Assembly: GCF_026650985.1 (NCBI RefSeq)
Contig: NZ_CP086239.1
Coordinates: forward strand, 3,286,001 to 3,350,000
Reading direction: 5' to 3'
DNA length: 64,000 nucleotides
From: Clostridium estertheticum
GTDB lineage: Bacteria; Bacillota; Clostridia; Clostridiales; Clostridiaceae
Below the pieces are notes generated by a model, which made no database searches, was not told the DNA's origin, and was given only the letters and a program-made list of their open reading frames with translations. Below are positions 8,539-16,356 of this stretch, piece by piece (the first letter of the stretch is position 1; each line of letters opens with the position of its first letter). The position numbers and the translations under genes were made by a program.

Positions 8539-9759
8539 ATGGAGAAAACTATAAAACTAAGGTATCCGACATATCTTAAAGAATTTGAATGCATTGGTGG
8601 AGAATGTAAAGACAGTTGTTGTATTGGTTGGGATATAGATATTGATAAGACAACCTTTCGGCAGTATTATAAAGTTCAAGACAAAGAAATGAAACGCATG
8701 TTTCAAAAAAATGTACATAATAATGATGAATACCTAAGTCCCGATGTAGATTATGGAAAAGTAAAATTAAAAAGCGGGAAAAGATGTGCTTTTCTAGATG
8801 AAGCAAATTATTGTATGATTTATTCGAAAATTGGAGAAGAATATCTTTCAAATGTTTGCACATCTTTTCCTAGAATAACAAATATGGTAGATAGGCATTA
8901 CGAAATGTCCCTTGATGTAGCCTGTCCAGAAGCCGCAAGAATTCTTTTATTAAAAGAAGAAGGAATTAGTTTTAAGGAAAGTGAAGAAATTTTAGGAAAA
9001 CATATAATATCAAGTGATATTGAAACTACATCTACAGAATATAATAACTCACCAGTAAAGTATTTTAAAGAAATTAGAGACCTTAGTATTAAAATAATTC
9101 AAAATAGGAAATTCGACCTAAGCCAAAGACTTTATATATTAGGTGATTTTATAAATGCATTAGAAAAAGAACTTAAACATAAGTATAATAATGTACCAAC
9201 ATTTATTAAACAATATAATATAAATTCAGTTAACGATTCATATGAAAAAAAAGGGCCAAGTTATATTATTCAAGTAGATTTTTTCAAAACAATGCTAGGT
9301 TTTTTAAAAGTATCTAAAGAAGTGGATAGTCTTTCTTTTAAGGAATATACTAAGCAAATTATAGCTGGATTCAAATTTGATAAAGAAGAAGATATTAGTA
9401 AACATTCCGAGCTTTACACAAAAGCATTTGAAAATTATACTGAAAATTTTATGAATAATAATAGCTATATTTTCGAAAATTATTTAGTTAATTTCATGTA
9501 TAACTACATGTTTCCATTTAATGAATCAGAATCAATGTTTGATGGATACATTATGCTTTTAGTAAGGTCTTCATTTATTAGGTTTTATTTAGTTGGAAGA
9601 TATTTATATAATGATCATGATAACAAAGAAGATATAGTTGAGTTTATCCAAACTTTCTCTAAGACCATAGAACATCACAGGACTTATTTAACTGATTCAC
9701 TAAATCATATAAAGGAACATAAATTTGATAATATGGAATTTGCTAAAAAGCTTTTATAA
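8539..9759 (+). CDS. fliB: FliB-like lysine-N-methylase
   Basis: 406 aa, the usual length for FliB. The cysteine pattern of the family is complete: C18, C23, C27 and C28 (ECIGGECKDSCCIGW), C83 (RCAFL), C92 (NYCMIYSKIG), C107 (LSNVCTSFPR) and C129 (DVACPEA). FliB methylates lysines of flagellin and is thought to hold a metal cluster on these cysteines. No flagellar gene lies in this window, so its target may be encoded elsewhere or be another protein. AAAGGAAG precedes the ATG. The gene is monocistronic; no clear intrinsic terminator follows, but candidate sRNA copy 2 begins about 180 bp downstream. Confidence 0.85.
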   Translation: MEKTIKLRYPTYLKEFECIGGECKDSCCIGWDIDIDKTTFRQYYKVQDKEMKRMFQKNVHNNDEYLSPDVDYGKVKLKSGKRCAFLDEANYCMIYSKIGEEYLSNVCTSFPRITNMVDRHYEMSLDVACPEAARILLLKEEGISFKESEEILGKHIISSDIETTSTEYNNSPVKYFKEIRDLSIKIIQNRKFDLSQRLYILGDFINALEKELKHKYNNVPTFIKQYNINSVNDSYEKKGPSYIIQVDFFKTMLGFLKVSKEVDSLSFKEYTKQIIAGFKFDKEEDISKHSELYTKAFENYTENFMNNNSYIFENYLVNFMYNYMFPFNESESMFDGYIMLLVRSSFIRFYLVGRYLYNDHDNKEDIVEFIQTFSKTIEHHRTYLTDSLNHIKEHKFDNMEFAKKLL

Positions 9760-9906
9760 AAAACAAGGCAAGAATTATTAATCAGGTTCACCATGTTTTT
9801 TATGATATTACTGCTCAAATACAATTTTTTTTAGAAAACTTTGGATTATTATCCGGTTTTATGTTTGTTTTCTATTAAATTTACAATTAGTTCTTAGTTT
9901 CGTCAC

Positions 9907-9934
9907 TATAATGACACAAATAGTTGTTATAATA
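9907..9934. promoter_or_regulatory. 28-bp dyad with promoter -10, element copy 2
   Basis: Second copy of the dyad TATAATGACACA to TTGTTATAATA, with a perfect TATAAT at 9928-9933. The preceding TTTACAATTAGTTCTTA block starts at 9880, at the same distance as in the other two copies. Confidence 0.6.
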
Positions 9935-9939
9935 AAGAT

Positions 9940-10044
9940 ATAGAAAGTAAGTAATTGATTTTTTTAATTAGAGTCCCCCTTTAATTAATATAAATTTAAT
10001 ATAAAACTTTAAAAGAACTGATGTAATTACATCAGTTCTTTAGT
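9940..10044 (+). ncRNA. Candidate small RNA, sibling copy 2
   Basis: Same architecture as copy 1. The A/U hairpin (9964-9970 with 9982-9988) presents the loop GAGTCCCCCTT. The terminator is a perfect 30-bp palindrome at 10012-10041 (AAAGAACTGATGTAA and its complement). One base of the C-run is T here (GAGT instead of GAGC). Lies between fliB and the IS remnant, whose degenerate frame begins at the terminator. Confidence 0.6.
10014..10041. repeat. 28-bp palindromic direct repeat, left copy (sRNA copy 2 terminator)
   Basis: Identical to 11051-11078. The pair brackets the IS1182-family remnant. Confidence 0.75.
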
Positions 10045-11050
10045 TATAAAATAAAAAAACATGGAAGATAGTAGGCTAGCTATCTTTTTCATATTTTGCA
10101 CTGCTGCTGTAAGCAGACACTGCTCTTGCACATTTTCTAATCCGCGCATATGGCAATAGCGAAGCCCATGCAGTTGTTTAGAATCTGCGAAGCTTCGCTC
10201 TATAGTTTCTTTCCTTCTTCTATATATATATTTCTACCCTTATCCGTTTTGGTAAACTTTACAACATCTTCTTTATACATTTCCCAAACATGTCTTCTAA
10301 CAGTTTTAACCTTACTTTTATCAGAAAAACATTGAGTTCTATTTACATATTTTGTATTAAAATTAAATTTTTTTATTTGCACATCCAATCTATCGATATA
10401 AGGATCAACATCATTTATATTTCCAGGAGTAACATAAACATCAGTAATTATATTGTGTTTACTGTCCACAGTTCTGTGATCTAAATAGGAGAAGCCTTCC
10501 GGCTTGCCATCTCTCATCATATATCCGCTGTCGGGGTCAGTTGTGCTAACTTTAATTTCTTTTATTATGGTAACAGGTTCTTTCACTTTCAAAGGTCTTT
10601 TACCGTGATTTATTCTATCTTCCTCTACAGCTTTATTAAGATCAGCTACATATTCTTTAGGTGTTTTTCAACTTCAATTTTCACAAGCTTTCGCTTATTA
10701 GCATTTGCTTTTAGGTGTGTAGAATCTGTGTAAAGTATTTTACCAGTTACCATCTTAAGATTTATAGCCTTAAATACGACTTCGTCAAATATTTTTGGAA
10801 CACGTCAGTTCCTTTAAATCGTCTACGTCTATTTTGGCTAATTGTTGAATGATCTGGAATAACATCAGTAAGGCTTAGTCCTAAAAACCATCTATAAGCT
10901 ACATTTACTTCAATTTCCTTTACAAGTTGTCGCTCAGATTTTATTCCAAATAGGTATCAATAAACAGCATTTTGAAGAGTAAAATAGGATCTACGCCAGG
11001 TCTTCCATTATCTAAACAATAATATTTTTGAGTCAATTCTCTTATGAAAG
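10027..11050 (-). pseudogene. IS1182-family transposase, multiply broken
   Basis: Reading frames in order from 11050 downwards: FIRELTQKYY with LDNGRPGVDPILLFKML; after a shift, SERQLVKEIEVNVAYRWFLG, DVIPDHSTISQNRRRRFKG; after another, TDSTHLKANANKRK; then the longest open part at 10592-10200 with KVSTTDPDSGYMMRDGKPEG and LDHRTVDSKHNIITDV. After NTKYV the frame jumps to NRTQCFSDKSKVKTVRRHVW, so the middle catalytic part (about 100 or more residues) is deleted. The end [29 protein letters not shown] matches the family C-terminus. At least three frameshifts and one deletion make it inactive. The last codons run into the flanking palindrome and stop at 10027 (KELM then TAA). Confidence 0.85.
10042..11050 (-). 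mobile_element. Degenerate IS1182-family insertion sequence
   Basis: About 1.0 kb of an element normally near 1.7 kb. The whole stretch is transposase-like on the minus strand. The N-terminal 40 or so codons and the outer end are gone, and a middle segment is deleted. It is flanked on both sides by the same 28-bp palindrome. I could not see terminal inverted repeats. Confidence 0.8.
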
Positions 11051-11078
11051 AGAACTGATGTAATTACATCAGTTCTTT
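11051..11078. repeat. 28-bp palindromic direct repeat, right copy
   Basis: Identical to 10014-10041. It also contains the last codons (KELM and stop) of the reductase gene at 11064-12017 and can serve as that gene's terminator hairpin. Confidence 0.75.
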
Positions 11079-12017
11079 TCTTTGTATAAACATCCTAGAG
11101 CTTTTAATATACCCAAAATGGTTTGCTATTTTCTTGTAATTTGGAACACCAATACCATACTTTTCTGCAATATTTACAATATTAAAGATAAGTTCATCCT
11201 TTTCACTGCTTTTACCTGTCTTAATATCCTTTTGCATTGAAGCCGTTGTATCTGAACTAAATCCACTTAAAATTACAAGATTTTCGTCTATAAAATCTGT
11301 GTCCAATTTAATATTTAATGCAATTGCAACCTTTTGTAATTCCTTAAGTAACAATATAAACATCTTTCTGCATTCTCCGTCCTTTTGAAATTCACCAGCT
11401 GCAGCATCATAATACGCTCCAGTCGCCGCATATGCAGATGTAAATGAGATTTTTTTAAATATGTCACATCTTATATTATCTGAAATAATTCCATCTATTC
11501 CCGATTCCTCAAGGTCTAATTGTACTTTATACAATACATCAATATCCACCTTTGTATTTTCTCTTGCTCCAAAAACAACTCTAAAAATCTTAATTGTCTG
11601 TGTAATCTCCCCAGGAGCTGATATATATCCCCCAACATAAATACAACCATCAAGAACAGTTATACCAGGCAAAGCCTCGGATAACTGTTCTCCAGCATTT
11701 AATGCATTCAAAATTGGAATTATAATTGTTTTTGCATGGGAAGCCTTTTTTATGGTAGAAATAGTCTCATTTAATGAGTATCCTTTAACACATAAAAAAA
11801 TCACATCAAACTTACCAAATTCCTGGTCGCCATCAAATACTTTAACATTTTCTAGATTTATTTCACCCTTTAGCGTTGAGTGAACAATAAGTCCATTTTC
11901 CTTTATAGCCTTTAAATGATTCCCTCTTGCTATAAATGCAACATCTTTTCCACTACTTGCTAAATATCCTCCTATACAACCCCCTGTACCACCAGTACCA
12001 ATTATTAAGTATTTCAT
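11064..12017 (-). CDS. 2-dehydropantoate 2-reductase (ApbA/PanE) family
   Basis: 317 aa started at ATG 12017 (MKYLIIGTGGTGG), where GGGGAG lies 8 bases upstream. A longer frame to 12038 lacks a site. The dinucleotide fold GxGGxGG is at residues 7-13 and is followed by the FIARGNHLKAIKENGL beta-2 region. DVIFLCVKGYSLNET and KKISFTSAYAATGAYYDAA with the lysine KK are typical of ketopantoate reductases. The family includes PanE and paralogues with unknown 2-keto acid substrates, and no panB/panC is near. The last five codons (RKELM) lie in the right 28-bp palindrome, so the native C-terminus may have been altered by the neighbouring insertion. Confidence 0.82.
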   Translation of the reverse strand: MKYLIIGTGGTGGCIGGYLASSGKDVAFIARGNHLKAIKENGLIVHSTLKGEINLENVKVFDGDQEFGKFDVIFLCVKGYSLNETISTIKKASHAKTIIIPILNALNAGEQLSEALPGITVLDGCIYVGGYISAPGEITQTIKIFRVVFGARENTKVDIDVLYKVQLDLEESGIDGIISDNIRCDIFKKISFTSAYAATGAYYDAAAGEFQKDGECRKMFILLLKELQKVAIALNIKLDTDFIDENLVILSGFSSDTTASMQKDIKTGKSSEKDELIFNIVNIAEKYGIGVPNYKKIANHFGYIKSSRMFIQRKELM

Positions 12018-12088
12018 AATACACTCTCCCCTTATCATATATTAATATATTCTTTTTTAAATTTACAATTAATTCTTAATAATGTCAC

Positions 12089-12116
12089 TATAATGACACA
12101 TATAATTGTTATTATA
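12089..12116. promoter_or_regulatory. 28-bp dyad with promoter -10, element copy 3
   Basis: Third copy of the dyad (TATAATGACACA to TTGTTATTATA), with TATTAT at 12110-12115 and the TTTACAATTAATTCTTA block from 12062. It lies 72 bp from the divergent reductase start at 12017, so a protein bound here could affect both directions. Confidence 0.6.
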
Positions 12117-12121
12117 TATAT

Positions 12122-12223
12122 CATAGAGAGTAATTAATTTTTTAATTAGAGCCCCCCTTTAATTAATATAAATTTAATATAAATCTTTAAAAGAACTGTT
12201 TATATATAAACAGTTCTTTTTTT
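12122..12223 (+). ncRNA. Candidate small RNA, sibling copy 3
   Basis: About 100 nt. The A/U hairpin arms 12142-12148 and 12160-12166 hold the loop GAGCCCCCCTT (six C). The terminator is a perfect 32-bp palindrome at 12189-12220 followed by more T (seven in a row), the best intrinsic terminator of the three. It ends 25 bp before the convergent gene at 12248. Confidence 0.62.
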
Positions 12224-12247
12224 ATATAAAAATCATTAGTGCATACC

Positions 12248-12964
12248 TCAATTATCAAAAGGATTATTTGACATTGCTGTAACAAATAAGTACGGAAAAG
12301 TATTTTTCAAATGCTTAATATACATAACCCATTGGCTTACACTTGCCCGGTATACCCTTTTTATATCATTTTTTATATGTTCTTTTTCATCCTCACGTAG
12401 TTCTGCTAAATTTCTTGAAGACAACTCATCTTGCAAATGAAAAACTGCCGTTAATAAATGAGTAAAAGTTTCATGCTCCAATAGATTTGGATTTTCTAAT
12501 AGTCTCAATAAAAATCCTCTTTTACTTAAAAGGAATTTATTCATTTCTTCCAAGTCAACTTTGTAGAACTCAATTTCATAATCATAATTTTTACATTTTT
12601 CTAATGCTTTTTTGAAATCTCTATCTTCCCAACTTGGATCAACTATGAGAAAATTTGCAATCTCCTTAACGTTTGAATCAATCGCCGTAAAGTATTTTAA
12701 CGTGCTAGTACCAACTTCATTAAAAAACACGCCTATTATTAAATTTAGCTTTTCTATTAAAGCTTCCGTTTCTCTTTGCTTAATAACTCTATCAATAACT
12801 AAGGATACTAATAAAACTTGAATAGGTATAAATGCCAAATCTCCTATAAAATACAATAAAATAAGATGTGTGTCTCTAAAAAGAAAATAGTGAAAAGAAT
12901 ATAATACTATTGATAAAAATATCAATAACACAGAAAATTTAAAACGCCAACCCAATTTCTTCAT
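12248..12964 (-). CDS. Hypothetical two-helix membrane protein with cytosolic helical domain
   Basis: 238 aa. Two N-terminal transmembrane helices (about 11-28 and 33-60) lead into a largely alpha-helical soluble part with charged stretches, for example residues 62-80 and 180-210. No catalytic motif or lipobox is seen and I do not recognise the family. It starts 21 bp downstream of the dacF-like gene on the same strand, so it is probably co-transcribed with a cell-wall carboxypeptidase. Confidence 0.72.
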   Translation of the reverse strand: MKKLGWRFKFSVLLIFLSIVLYSFHYFLFRDTHLILLYFIGDLAFIPIQVLLVSLVIDRVIKQRETEALIEKLNLIIGVFFNEVGTSTLKYFTAIDSNVKEIANFLIVDPSWEDRDFKKALEKCKNYDYEIEFYKVDLEEMNKFLLSKRGFLLRLLENPNLLEHETFTHLLTAVFHLQDELSSRNLAELREDEKEHIKNDIKRVYRASVSQWVMYIKHLKNTFPYLFVTAMSNNPFDN

Positions 12965-12985
12965 TCTTATCCCCCTAAAATATTA

Positions 12986-14257
12986 TTAATATTTTATTTT
13001 TCTCCTTCTTTTTCTTTTCTTCAAATAATTTGTTCTTATTATAAGCGCTATTCCTACTAAAACTAAAGCTAATATTCCCGCCGCCATAAGATATATAGGC
13101 ATATCATTCTTTGTTAAAGCTCCGCTAGAAACTGCTGAATAAAGCTTATAAGTTTTTACTTTTCCCTTTTGTGTTAATCTCAAGGTTCCAATGCTCTCGT
13201 TTCCTTTAAGACTAGAAACAGTGATATCAGATAAGTTTATATTTTCCTTCAAGTCTTTTTCATTTGCATCATTCTTGTAATAACTAACATCCTCTTTAAC
13301 TACTAGTGGTACACTTACAGTTTTTTCTGGGCCAAAAAATTTAAGCGGTTTATATTTTAATGTTTCTGTTTTCACAACGGAATTGTTTGCGTGTAACACC
13401 GTCCTTTGCAAAGTATAACTATAGTTGATAATTTTTTCCATATCATTGAAAACATAAGTGTCACTTGCATCCATAACTGAGCCCATAACAACGCCCATAA
13501 TTTCTCTACCATTTCTTTCATAAAAAGCTACAAGACATCTCCCTGCCTTTGAAGTATACCCCGTTTTTCCACCAATACAACCATTAACACCAAGAAGTTT
13601 ATTGCTGTTCTCAATTTTAAATGTTGTACCTTTTGATGTTGATAAAGTACTTTGCTTTTTATTCATTGACTCTTTTACCCAAGGATTTAAAAATGCAAAT
13701 CTAGCCAATATGCTCATATCATAAGGCGTAGTATAATGATCTGGATCATGAAGACCGTTAGGAGTTACAAAATGAGTTTTAGTCATCTGTAATTTAGCTG
13801 CCTTATCATTCATCATTTTCATAAAATTTGTAGAATTCCCTGAAATATTATCTGCAATCATATATGCAGTGTCATTTGCTGAAAATAATAACAAACCATC
13901 CATTACATCTGCACTTGACATGGTCTCATTAAGTCCAATTGAATGAAGATTAACATTTAATGAATCCGCTGGCTGAATTTTTGCACTTTGCGTGTATTTT
14001 ATTTTATCAGTTTTTACCCTGTTCTCAGCGAGAAGTAGTGCAGTTATCAGCTTTGTCATACTTGCTGGGTACATTTGCTTGTCCACATCTTTCGCATAAA
14101 TTATCTCGCCAGTTGCAACATCAACAGTGATAGCTGCTTTCCCATATATTGTTGGCACATTTGTAGTGCTCTCACTACCAGTCGCAGCAAAAACATTTAA
14201 ACTCATAGAAGATACTAGAAATAATACAATCAGAATAAAAAATCTTTTGTTTTTCAA
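12986..14257 (-). CDS. D-alanyl-D-alanine carboxypeptidase (DacF/PBP5-type)
   Basis: 423 aa with an N-terminal signal sequence (residues 1-25). The penicillin-binding motifs are complete: SMTK at 66-69, SAN at 126-128 and KTG at 231-233. A beta-rich C-terminal domain follows, and a transmembrane anchor with a basic tail (about 390-423, IIRTNYLKKRKRRRK) closes the protein. It trims the terminal D-Ala from peptidoglycan stem peptides outside the membrane. Start is TTG 14257 after GGAGAGATG. The tail anchor is a true hydrophobic helix, as in clostridial DacF homologues, rather than an amphipathic one. Confidence 0.92.
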   Translation of the reverse strand: MKNKRFFILIVLFLVSSMSLNVFAATGSESTTNVPTIYGKAAITVDVATGEIIYAKDVDKQMYPASMTKLITALLLAENRVKTDKIKYTQSAKIQPADSLNVNLHSIGLNETMSSADVMDGLLLFSANDTAYMIADNISGNSTNFMKMMNDKAAKLQMTKTHFVTPNGLHDPDHYTTPYDMSILARFAFLNPWVKESMNKKQSTLSTSKGTTFKIENSNKLLGVNGCIGGKTGYTSKAGRCLVAFYERNGREIMGVVMGSVMDASDTYVFNDMEKIINYSYTLQRTVLHANNSVVKTETLKYKPLKFFGPEKTVSVPLVVKEDVSYYKNDANEKDLKENINLSDITVSSLKGNESIGTLRLTQKGKVKTYKLYSAVSSGALTKNDMPIYLMAAGILALVLVGIALIIRTNYLKKRKRRRKIKY

Positions 14258-14384
14258 CTTTCATCTCTCCATTACTTTTATTTATTACAAATTTATTATA
14301 AAAAACAGTTTGTTGTATATCATTTTACAAGACAATATTTTAGCGTATAAGCTAATATTATATCACATTTTTCAAATACTGTCA

Positions 14385-14413
14385 TTGACATATATTCTGT
14401 TTTGCTCTATACT
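14385..14413 (+). promoter_or_regulatory. Consensus sigma-A promoter for the MscS gene
   Basis: TTGACA at 14385-14390 and TATACT at 14408-14413, spacer exactly 17 bp. Confidence 0.8.
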
Positions 14414-14447
14414 ATTTAAACTATATGCTAATACATATAGTTTAAAT
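14414..14447 (+). repeat. 14-bp perfect inverted repeat at the transcription start of mscS
   Basis: Arms 14414-14427 and 14434-14447 are exact complements with a 6-base loop. It directly follows the -10, so it is either an operator or a 5' hairpin stabilising the mRNA. Confidence 0.6.
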
Positions 14448-14471
14448 ATACTATAAAGGGGTATAAAATAA

Positions 14472-15332
14472 GTGATTAAATTTTTGTTAGATTTAGGTTT
14501 AAAATTTGAAACAGTCGGTGTATTGATAAAAATCATAATAACAATATTTATAATAATGATGTTTCATTTGTTAAAGAAAAGTATATGTTCATTTATTAAT
14601 AAATCAAATTTTGATTCACTTAATACAATAAAATATAAAAAAACGTCTACACTATCCGTAAATATCTTAACTGCTGTAGCTATTATACCAATATGGATGT
14701 ATGAGTCTAAGGATATATTTACATTTTTAGGGATATTCTCTGCTGGACTTGCCTTTGCCTTTCGTGATCTTGTAGCAAGTTTTTTGGGATGGCTTATAAT
14801 TAATACTCACAAGCCCTTTAAACTTGGTGATAGAATAAAGATTGGAGAGAGTCTTGGCGACGTCGTAGCTATAGATTGGTTTTATACTACTATAATTGAG
14901 GTCATGGAAAATGACAATAGAACATACGGACAAAGTACTGGGAGAATTACTCATATACCAAATATACAAATACTCACTGAAGACCTTATAAATGAAACTA
15001 ACGCATTCCCTTTTACTTGGAATGAGCTTAAAATAAACCTTACACTTACAAGTAATTGGAGAGAAGCTAAAAATATATTAATGTCTATTGCTGATGATAA
15101 AGTAGGAGATATAGAGCGGGAAGCAAAAGATTCACTAAGCATAGCATCAAAAACTCTTCCTATTTATTACGAAAATCTTTCACACACAGTCTATACTTCC
15201 ATGGAATCCGGAAGTGTTTGTTTAAACTTAAGGCTTATTTGCAAGGCAAGAAATTTTAGAAATTTACAGCATGCCTTAGTTGAAGATATTCTAGATGAAT
15301 TTGCTAAACATGAAGACATCGAATTATTATGA
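14472..15332 (+). CDS. MscS-family mechanosensitive channel
   Basis: 286 aa with three hydrophobic helices near residues 17-38, 59-79 and 82-105. The third holds the Gly/Ala-rich pore pattern (FLGIFSAGLAFAFRDLVASFLGWLI). The beta domain begins THKPFKLGDRIKIGESLGDV and continues with HIPNIQILTEDLINET, both diagnostic of MscS. GTG 14472 is the start, with AAAGGGG upstream. It would act as an emergency solute-release valve in the cytoplasmic membrane. The gene shares a direction with an AEC transporter 28 bp downstream. Confidence 0.9.
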   Translation: MIKFLLDLGLKFETVGVLIKIIITIFIIMMFHLLKKSICSFINKSNFDSLNTIKYKKTSTLSVNILTAVAIIPIWMYESKDIFTFLGIFSAGLAFAFRDLVASFLGWLIINTHKPFKLGDRIKIGESLGDVVAIDWFYTTIIEVMENDNRTYGQSTGRITHIPNIQILTEDLINETNAFPFTWNELKINLTLTSNWREAKNILMSIADDKVGDIEREAKDSLSIASKTLPIYYENLSHTVYTSMESGSVCLNLRLICKARNFRNLQHALVEDILDEFAKHEDIELL

Positions 15333-15360
15333 TTAGACTATATACACAAGGAGACAATAA

Positions 15361-16269
15361 ATGAACACTATTAACTCACAGTTTCTTATGTCATTAAGTA
15401 TTATTTTACTCGGATATTTCCTAAAAAAAGTAAATATTTTAAAGGAAAGCGATGGAGAAGTTATTTCCAGATTGATTTTTAATGTCACTCTTCCCTCCAT
15501 TGTAATAAATGTTTTTAGTACAATGACTATAGACAAAAGCCTACTGCTTGTCCCTGTAATTAGTTTTGTATTTGGATTAATTATGGCAGTAGTGGCCCTC
15601 ATTGTATTCAAAGGAGAATCAAGGCGAGAAAAAGGAATGTTAACAATGCTAGTCCCTTCCTTCAATGTTGGTCTTTTCGCATATCCTATAGTAGAGTCAA
15701 TATGGGGAAGGTCAGGGCTCAAATACTTTGGTATGTTTGATATGGGTAATTCCTTCATTGTTTTCGCTGTTTGTTATATAATTGCAAGCATTTATTCAAG
15801 TAGTAAAGGTGAAGTAAGCTACAAAAATATTTTCGCGAAAACTATGCACTCAATACCTTTTCTTACGTACATTATTACTTTAGCGATTAATCTTTTGGGC
15901 CTTAGCATTCCCAAGCCTATTATACAAATTACTGGAATTCTATCCAAAGCAAATATGCCTCTCGCATTATTGGCACTTGGATTATACCTAAGCTTTTCCT
16001 TTAAGAAGACATATTTGAAAAACATGGCCAAGATAATTGCTTTAAGATATATAATTGGATTTGGAGTAGGTATACTTATTTATAATTTAGTACCCCTAGA
16101 TCCAATGTTCAAAAAAACCATGCTAATTGGTCTTATATTACCAATAAGCTTTACAGTTATTCCTTACTCAGTGGAATTTGACTATGATACTAGGTTTGTA
16201 GGAACTGTCAATAACTTGACAATTATAATAAGCTTTATACTCATGTGGGCGATTATTGCTTTTGTTTAG
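15361..16269 (+). CDS. AEC-family (auxin efflux carrier-like) permease
   Basis: 302 aa, ten hydrophobic helices in two sets of five around a less hydrophobic middle. Sequence marks include LPSIVINVFSTM, PSFNVGLFAYPIVE and MPLALLALGLYLSF, typical of the bacterial PIN/AEC family that exports organic acids such as malate. AAGGAGAC precedes the ATG. It lies 28 bp past mscS and is followed by its own terminator, so the two are likely one operon. Confidence 0.87.
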   Translation: MNTINSQFLMSLSIILLGYFLKKVNILKESDGEVISRLIFNVTLPSIVINVFSTMTIDKSLLLVPVISFVFGLIMAVVALIVFKGESRREKGMLTMLVPSFNVGLFAYPIVESIWGRSGLKYFGMFDMGNSFIVFAVCYIIASIYSSSKGEVSYKNIFAKTMHSIPFLTYIITLAINLLGLSIPKPIIQITGILSKANMPLALLALGLYLSFSFKKTYLKNMAKIIALRYIIGFGVGILIYNLVPLDPMFKKTMLIGLILPISFTVIPYSVEFDYDTRFVGTVNNLTIIISFILMWAIIAFV

Positions 16270-16308
16270 TATACAGAAATTGTCCACTGTTTTACCAAGT
16301 TATAATCT

Positions 16309-16332
16309 GGATCGCAATATATGTTGCGGTCC
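16309..16332 (+). terminator. Intrinsic terminator after the AEC gene
   Basis: GGATCGCAA pairs with TTGCGGTCC around a 6-base loop and T-rich sequence follows. Convergent with the L,D-transpeptidase gene. Confidence 0.65.
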
Positions 16333-16356
16333 TATTTTATGATTTAATTCTCCCTA

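Noticed and set aside
14127-14456. 109-codon plus-strand frame covering the promoter of the MscS gene
   Set aside because: Antisense to the carboxypeptidase start and across the promoter; no ribosome site.
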